DNA of 28,752 nucleotides. Source: Saccoglossus kowalevskii. Lineage: Eukaryota; Hemichordata; Enteropneusta; Harrimaniidae. Shown here piece after piece: positions 9,776 through 18,700 of the stretch (position 1 is the stretch's first letter; every line of letters starts with the position of its first letter). The position numbers were made by a program, and so were the translations under genes. The stretch is from assembly GCF_000003605.2 (NCBI RefSeq), contig NW_003129869.1, positions 37,276 to 66,027 on the forward strand. Direction: 5' to 3'. Below the pieces are notes generated by a model that was not told the DNA's origin, did no database searches, and worked only from the letters and a program-made list of their open reading frames with translations.

Positions 9776-12700
9776 GTGAGGTATTTGTACGACACATATT
9801 TTTTCAGCGTTCTATGTCATAATTTATAGGACACTCCAGCTTGGCATGTACGGCATTATATCAGTCGCCTCTATCGTACGGATTTGTTCGTCTGCTCTCC
9901 GTTCTCAGACTCTGGGAAGTCTCTTATGACCGAAGAATTTGTCGGTCATAACACAGGTCTATATTTATTCGTTACTCGCTTCGCCTTTCAATTGACACTT
10001 AAAAAAACAACGAACCAAGCAATTTGATGAGCCTCTGTGGGATATTATAGAAATATGAACCCAAGCCATGGTCCGTATACAGATTTGTCAACCAGAACAC
10101 AGTCCATAGCGTTTCCTAACCGGGTGTTGAGCATTGAAGGGAATAGCCCTGAGTACAGTCCTGTAGGTTGGCCTCCTTCCGTTGATCATTCGGCCCCCAC
10201 AGTCCTGAGAAGTCGCATAGACCGAGGATTCGACACCCGCCTACAAATTTATGGCGGAGAACCGTTCTGCAGTTTTCATGATTGTAACCAGNNNNNNNNN
10301 NNNNNNNNNNNNNNNNNNNNNNNNNNNNNNNNNNNNNNNNNNNNNNNNNATGTAATTTCGCTTCCAGTTAAGGTATTTAGAAATAGTTAGACGTATCGAC
10401 CTGCTTATTTTTTAACTGCAAAGCTGAATGCCTCTTAAATCGCCCGATACACTCTTTCACAATAGTGTCGAATCCCCGGTCTATGCGACTTCTCAGGACT
10501 GTGGGGGCCAAATGATCAACGGAAGGAGGCCAACCTACAGGACTGTACTCAGGGCTATGAAGGGCAGTGGTCGTCGCGCCGCGTCCTGTTCGATATGGGA
10601 CACATAGCGACCATGGAGGTAGAAAAGAGAAGGAGTGAGGACGCTATTTAAGCCCATGTTAATCTTATAAACATCCTTTGTCTTTGGTCTGGTTAAGCCA
10701 CTTATTGTTTTTGTTTATAAATCGTTTTATCTACATGATGATAGCCGCTTATTTACACAAGAAAACGAGGGTAGAACTGAAAATAATAAATTCTGTTTAA
10801 ACATCGTCTATAAAATTGAATGCGCAAACCATAAATACCACAAAGGTCATTTCACACTTGTGTAGATACCGGAAATTCTGCATACGGACGCTACCAAGAT
10901 GTGTGCTTACTTCTTTCTGATATTTTTCATCGCAATAGTCGTCCAACTTTGGACATTGATTGAAAAAATCCCAAAAATTTCCGCAGTGAAATTTAAAGAT
11001 ACATGATAAGATTATAACAAGATGTTTTGACTCGTCATTTTTCATTGGTGTGCAGAACTGTGCAGATGTCGAAAATCGCTCCTTTTGTTGTAATAGATTT
11101 TGGGCGTTGAGTACACTCAGCATAGGTTTTTGCTGCATTTTGTATTATTGTTATTTGTTTGGGCATGTGCAGTGAGTCCAGAATCTTTTTGAAGCTTCCG
11201 AATACAGCCGAAACATGTAAGCCGATTAACTGTGACATTGTACAGCGTGTTTGCAAACTAATTACAATGTGTACTGAGTAAACAAATCCAAAGCATCATG
11301 AAACCAGCGGAAACAATAGCGTCCTCACTCCTTCTCTTTTCTACCTCCATGTAGCGACGTATACAACGCGTGTAAAATACTGTTTATTTACATGACATTC
11401 GAACACTTTAAAGTGCGGAACTAGCTGATAGTTATAAATGGTTATATATCTGGATATATCCTGAAAAACTAATTTTGTTCTCACCGGGGATGACTAGTTT
11501 TCTAACTATACACTGGACTAAGATGTAGATGGTACTTATAAATGAATATATGAATATAGATCTAGCTGATAGTTATAAATAGCTATATTCATCTGTGTTT
11601 AACTGAAATATCTAATTAAGCTCCCATTGGTAATACATAGACATTAGCTAGTTTACTAGTGAAAGAGCACAATTCCGCACCTAACTCATGTTGAGGGACT
11701 GTGACTAAGGGTAAGCCAAAGTCAACAATGTAGTCAGAAGGTTGGCAAATCTGTATATCAACCGCTGACTGGGTCAATATTTTATTATTATACCAAATAC
11801 CATTTTCTAAAAGGCAGCATTACAACAAGATCTCTCTGGCCCAAGTTATTAATGACAAAATTCAGAATTATTTGTGGTATATAGTCATCAACAAATCCTG
11901 GAATTCTGTGCGAAATTCAAAGTGTGACTGTTGAGCAGAAAATGTTACAGTCCAGGATTTACAATGAATTATTAAAAACCAAAATGCACTCTTACAGGGC
12001 TTCAGAGACTCATGCTGCAATTGCTATAATGGCGTATGTGTGAACATTTTTTAGTCCCCGTTTTGACGAAGTCCGAAAACAGGGACTTTCTGCCATTTCG
12101 GAGCTGAATCTCAGTCTATACATATAGACGAATTTCATTCAGATATGGTACATATATTGGACATAATGTACGTAATTTTGTTTTTTTAAATTCAAAATGG
12201 CTAATTTAAACAAATGCTGTTCCAGTGACATATCTCTGACCCGCCATGTTCAAACTTTGTATATACATCATGTAACACATGCATTTATTGGACAATTTGA
12301 ATAAAGATGGCTGAATGGCAGCCATTTTAATGTTAAAACTCATCAAAATTCAGTATTTTTGCCATCCTAGAACTGGATCTCAGTTATATATGGACAGATT
12401 TTGTTCAAATGTGGTGCAAACATCAGACATGGGATATGGATGAAAGTTATTTTATTTTTTAGATCAAACTAAAAATGGCTGCCTGGTGGCCATTTTGTAT
12501 AAGCATGGAACTATAAACCCCAGGAAGAACAACGAAACTAAGAGGATTAAAAAAAACCTTTGTCTTAGTTTATCTTACAGTGCTTTCGCTTTTGTTTCCA
12601 CAACATTAGTCATAGATGCCGTCGATACGCCCGTTTCAACCGCTTTGCTGGAAACGAGAAACTTGAAAACTTTTTTTTTCCGTTGAATGTCGCTCATTTA

Positions 12701-15700
12701 TCAGTGTTTTTGTCTTGGCGCCATTGTTTTTTATGCTATAACCGAAACAACTCGATCACGTGATCTCCCGAAGTCGCCCGATTGACTCCGAAAATGACCG
12801 ATAGTCGGAGATAAACGTTCATTTGCGTAAATCGGCTTATTTTTTAATGCGACGAAATAAACAGTCAAAATAAACATTCAACATCGCGGCAACTATCATA
12901 GTTCAAAGGAAACGAAGTGGTTGTTCTTCCTGGGGTTTATAGTTCCATGGTATAAGTGAATGCAGTTTTGGATCCACTTCTCTAAAATTTTTTGATTGTT
13001 CATGTTCAAACTTATATATTCTCACAAGGATTATGTAATGCAATTACTTGTTTTTTCCTATTTATTTAAGTTACAGTTTAATAATAACACACGTTTGTGA
13101 GGGCAATATTACGATATATAACACATCATAACCAGATTATTGGTCACTACATGATTACATGATGAACTTACTCAAGTGACGTCAACAGACTAATCATCAC
13201 CGCATATGCATATGCACTAACATTTTTGATATATATTTCAACAGCTAATCAGACAAAGCCATTCCACGATTTCCAACTTTTGATTGGCTCACCTAACGGT
13301 AGTATCCGCCAAGGATTCAAAACAGAACACTATCAACTATCTTTTAAATCCTTGGCTTTAACTACATTGCAAAAGTTTGCATTGAAATGGCACTGCCATA
13401 TAAGAGACGACAAGCACATAAGCCAAAGTAAGCAATGCATGTTTCTACATCGACTTTAAACTGGAATATAGACTGTCGACAGTCTTCGGGCCTAATGTAA
13501 TTGTGTTTCCTAGACATTCAAACTCCGAAGGCGTTTGATGGGAAATGCAAACCATTTCACGCGAGGGACTTTAGTCCCGAGAGATTGTCCCCGTCTGCAG
13601 GTTTTTAGTTGATATGAATAATTCATAGTTGATGCTGACATCACAAAATAAATTATATTAACATAACGTATGCAAATTTATTCTAAATGACCCCCTGAAT
13701 GTGTTGGTTGTTCATGTTATGAACACAATGATTACAGTCACTCCAACCAAAATAGCAAAGAAAACTATTAAATCGCCTAGAACCAAGGAAACAACGTGCA
13801 TTGTTTGAGACAGTCAAATAGAAAATATATAAAACTGGAGGAGACTGTTTTGCAGGATCAACAGAACTACGACATGTGAAAATATCAAATTTGTTGTGGC
13901 AGAGATGATCGATCTACATCTTGTCAGTTCGTATGCGCGCAGAAAATCTGGACTGAGAGCGTCGACTCTGCATAAAAACATGGATGAGTTCAGGAAGAAA
14001 TTTCAACAAACTAAGCAAGAGTTATTGGAAAGGTCGCAGGCATTTTCCTCTAAGAGAATGGCAACTGAAAGTGGGGGATCCCTGGTTTCGAAAGGAGTTC
14101 TTTTTGACAAGACGAATGTCAACATGGCACGCTGACAAACACATCTCTCCCCTCTGTGTAGTTTGCGATAGTGTCTCGCTGGTATTCTTTGCAAGAAATA
14201 TGGTAATCTAAACGTTCCAGCACTTTTAGAATGCATCCATCAAGATTTGTTTGTGTCATGATATCAAAAACTGCTGTGAAAAATGTCGCGATCGCGTATA
14301 GTACAATTAAAACAAACTTTGCGTAAGTCGTGGGCGATCCTAGCCACTGACCCTTTTCACGATTGGCCACGTTAAAATGATAGACATCTGCGCGACTATT
14401 CATTTCCATATGAAAGTACCAGGATCTGGTAAGAAATCTTATCAGTGAATTGCAGCATCGAACAGTCGGTTGTGCCTAACAGCACTCCATACTTCCTGTT
14501 CTGGCGGTCACAATTTATTTACGCCTATTACGTTTATACACAATATTTATTAATAATAATAACAGATCAATATTAGGTTCCACTGACTGTCGACAGTCTA
14601 ACTGGAATACAGAAATCAAACACTGTTGTGTTTAATATTCACTGTTCACTAACTAATATTGATGAAATGCAGAAATATAAAATGCAACTTTTAGGAAAGG
14701 TGAAATATTATAAACAGGTATTAATTATCAAATATAATGTTGGAATGAATTATGTTTCAAAATTTCAATTTTTTTTATCAATTATCAAATGCAATATTTC
14801 AAATATGTTTATACAAATATACATCTACCACAAAATCATCACTGAAATGTGGCATCCGAGATCACTTCACACAGTCCTATGTTGTAAACATTAGCATATC
14901 CTTAATAAATAGCAAGTTCTCGTCCATTTTCTGTTTAGTTCGGTTGACGAACATTATGTGAAAGTCTTGAAACAGTGAATGACAATTTGTTCTGTGCAGT
15001 AATGTGTGCAGTGGTTTCAGTGACACCATCCATGTTATATACCATGTACATTTCACTAAGCGGACAATATATCTTACACCGTAACATCTGTATCAGAAGC
15101 CGTATCCCTAATAGAAGTCATACCCAATCTTTTTGAATAATTGAGAATCAAAAATTCATTATTTCTCATGTGTGTAGATGCTCTAATAGAAGCTGCATCC
15201 CCTCTGTTGCATTGTACCATTTTAATAGAAGCCGCGGTTTCTACTACAGATTTTACAGTACCATGTAATATTTAGAGGTTATTGACAGCTTATGGTCAAA
15301 ATAAGACATTCCAATAATTTTGCATGCAATAAACACAATTTGCTTTATGTGTATTGAACATGTGCTTCTAATATTATAGTAAATACAGTATTCCTTACTA
15401 GTACTTTATGTCTCCAATATCTTAAGCACACAGGAGTTCTTTCTAATTTTTCTTTGATTATTCATTGTCATGTGACTAACCTTAGAATGAGAGGGACAGG
15501 CAACTACAGTGTTTCTTTTGTTTTAACCTGGGTTATAATCCTCCAAATAATCTCACAATCTTATTAACGAATAAACAACCATCTGTTTATTTTTACTGTC
15601 GGCAGCACTCGTGAAATCGCGCAAAACGCGCGAGTTTCCCTGCGTGACTACTGAAGCAACGATCATGAATATGCTAATTGTATGTTAATGAGTTTTCCAC

Positions 15701-18700
15701 TTAGTGTCTCTTTCTAAGGTCTATGGACTAACCAACCTAACCAATCACTGCATGTGTAACAACAGTGAGATGTGATAATCATAAATATTGATTCAGGTGC
15801 CTGGGGACACAGGTTACCATGACATTTATACTCTGTGTTTAGATGTTCCAATAATAAGAACAATTTACGCTGGCGACTAAACTATCAAGAAGTTTTGAAA
15901 CCTTGCCAATAAATAAATAAATACATTCAGAATCCATTTATCACACAATAGATGATTGTAAAAAGTATTTACCCGCAAAAACAGGGGGTACGCTGTTGTG
16001 ACCATTTTGACAATTAGAGGAAAAACAACAACATTCAGGTATCAAGGCAGTCTTGGCCATATTTTATTATTTGATGAATACCCGGTGTTGTTGCTGGCTG
16101 TGTTAGGATCTAGGAGCAAACTTGATGTGACAACTTCAGAGAAGGTGTAACGCCTTTAAAAAACTTGAGGCTGCAAAAATTAATAAAAATATCTGCTTGT
16201 CAAGAACATTTTTTATTCACAATTGTTTTTTCTTCACTTTTGACAGTCCTTTACAAAACTGGTTGGTTTGATTTCTGGTTTGCTTAAAATTGTGTATCAC
16301 ATAATTTTTTTGTCATTGCAGATTATTCCTGTAGCTGGTACACCCGGAAAATGCAAATTCAGTTTAAAGGTCGATGAAGGGCATTTAAATACAGGAGGAA
16401 CCTTGCATGGAGGATTGACAGCAACACTGGTCGATTCTCTAACAACTGCAGCAATAATGACTGCTGGTGGCTCACCTGGTGTTAGTGTTGACTTGAATGT
16501 TACGTAAGTAGTGAATCAATGATAAAACAAAAAACATAGGAATACTGTGAGGTTATTACGAGACTACCAAATAGTATGCACAAAGAAAGTACAGTGGGAG
16601 TATCGACCGAAGTGCAGCGTAGGTTGATGTGGCCGCATACTGTCTGAGTGCATACTTTGCGGTATCCTCATAATAACCTTATTATTATAAATTATTTCAT
16701 CCCAAGGATACATCATGGGAATGCCGAAATCTAAAAAAATTTTGAACAGATTTAGCAAATTTCGTTGTGTAGGGTTCGGTCAAACCTTGAAGGTTGTCAT
16801 GTTTGTGTTTATTATTAGAAGACGCTTAAGCGTGTAATCATTCTATATTTGGAATTCTCATTTCCTAATATGGTAGAATGCAAATACCCAGTGCAATAGC
16901 GCAAAATTACGGCACGCTGTAACTTATGGCGTTACAGTAACAGATGTATAATAATAATGATATTTAAAGATAGTGCATGGATAATTTTAGTCTGGTTAAC
17001 CTGTATTTTTAGTTCTTTTGGATTGATCTCTGTTCGTCCATTCATCCATACTTATCCTGCCATATTTCACACATGCTTGGGTTGATTAACTTCAAACTTC
17101 ACATGTACATCAAATATGCGCATACATTTGTTTGCTGATCCAATCCAATCCTATTCAATTCAATTCAAATCAAATCATAATTTTCACCATTCCGGAACCA
17201 GATCTCAGTCATGTGTGGACATATTTGGTTTAAACTTGTTACATACATTGAACACAATGGGACCTTCATCATTTTGTATATTTTGTTTTAAAGAATGCAA
17301 GTATAAATGACGTAAGGCTAGTTACTGCCAAAGTCAGATTACCTCACAAAAAATCAAGGGTCACAAGTGAATTATACCCCCTCACAGACTATGAATAATA
17401 ATTCCCTTGTAAAGAAATATTTCGGCCCCAATATGTGCTATAAATGAATAAAACAATGCATACAACAACAATTTTCCGTCCTGTTCAGCCAACTGGAAAT
17501 TATGTCCTTAAAATAATTAAACAAATGACTGTAAAATACTTTATTTTAGCTGGAATAAATTTTTTCTGAAAACACATTTTGGGTGTTTTGTATGGAATTT
17601 ATTTTCACAGATTTTTGATGAGTTGAATGTAAAATATAGGAAAAAAAGTATATTCACTGGATTTTATTTTCAGTGAATCATTCCTACAGCTAAAATAGCG
17701 CAAAATTAATTCTAAGTGAAAATAAGGTATTCTACAGCAGGCACCAAAGTTTTTGAAAATATTTAACTCAATCAAGGACTTTTGGTAGACTGCTTTCCCA
17801 CTGCTTTTTCAATCCTAAAACTTGTTTGTATTCAAAATTAATTATGACAATGCATAATCATATTGAAGCAAACTATAATAAAGGAAATAATAACTATTTT
17901 TTGTGAATGGTTACAAAAGTTTGCTTTCATCACAATTGATAATTCAAAGGATGATGGAATATCCTGAAAGTCGCAAATATAAAGCGATAAATATCACTAC
18001 TTTAAAAATACAGATAAACACAGATGCAGATCTTTTTAAAATTGAAGTAGTCATGCTAAGTGCAGTGTCAGGGATTTTTAAAAACAAGGGAACAGGGGCG
18101 CAACGCCATCATGCCATGGCCATGCGCCCCCTTACCCTGGAGACCAGATCCTCTGGCAACCATAAAATTCTGATTGACTAGGGATCACATGTGGCCACAT
18201 GCAACTGTGACCTGTCTGATAGTAATTTTGGCCCCAAGGAAGCCATAGAATGCTCCATTTTAACTTAGAATTATCAAAAACTCCACACTCTGGTAGGGAG
18301 AACCCCATCTCTCCTACTTGGTGGTGCCACTGAACTGCAGTGCTTCCTCTTGCAGTTTTTTTCTAGAAAAACCCCTGATCACATGATACTGTTGCTTTGG
18401 AAACAGTGATGGAATTTGCATGAGGAAAACAAAATATAGACTTCCACTGGACCCAAGGGTAATAAAGCTATGGTACTGTTGGTGACATGTGGGTAACACT
18501 GCAAGTCTCAGGAGGTACATTGCTGCTTGTATGTGAGTGTGAATACCTGAATTTGAGACATATACATTTATTTTTATTTATTTATTTTTTATTAGACGCA
18601 TAAAATCCTTAGGAAAGGATAAAAAGGGTCTTACAGAAAGAAATTAAAAAGAAACAAAAAAAACTACAATCTAAAAAAGAAAACAAAAAATAAAAACTTT

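Noticed and set aside
10037-10390. 117-codon plus-strand open frame
   Set aside because: It runs through the assembly gap and the arm of the foldback element; the Ns keep it open artificially.
12486-12686. 66-codon plus-strand open frame
   Set aside because: It crosses the boundary of the MITE at 12504, so it cannot be an ancestral gene.
18085-18245. Possible tRNA-derived SINE
   Set aside because: I could not find convincing A and B box promoter motifs or a defined tail.
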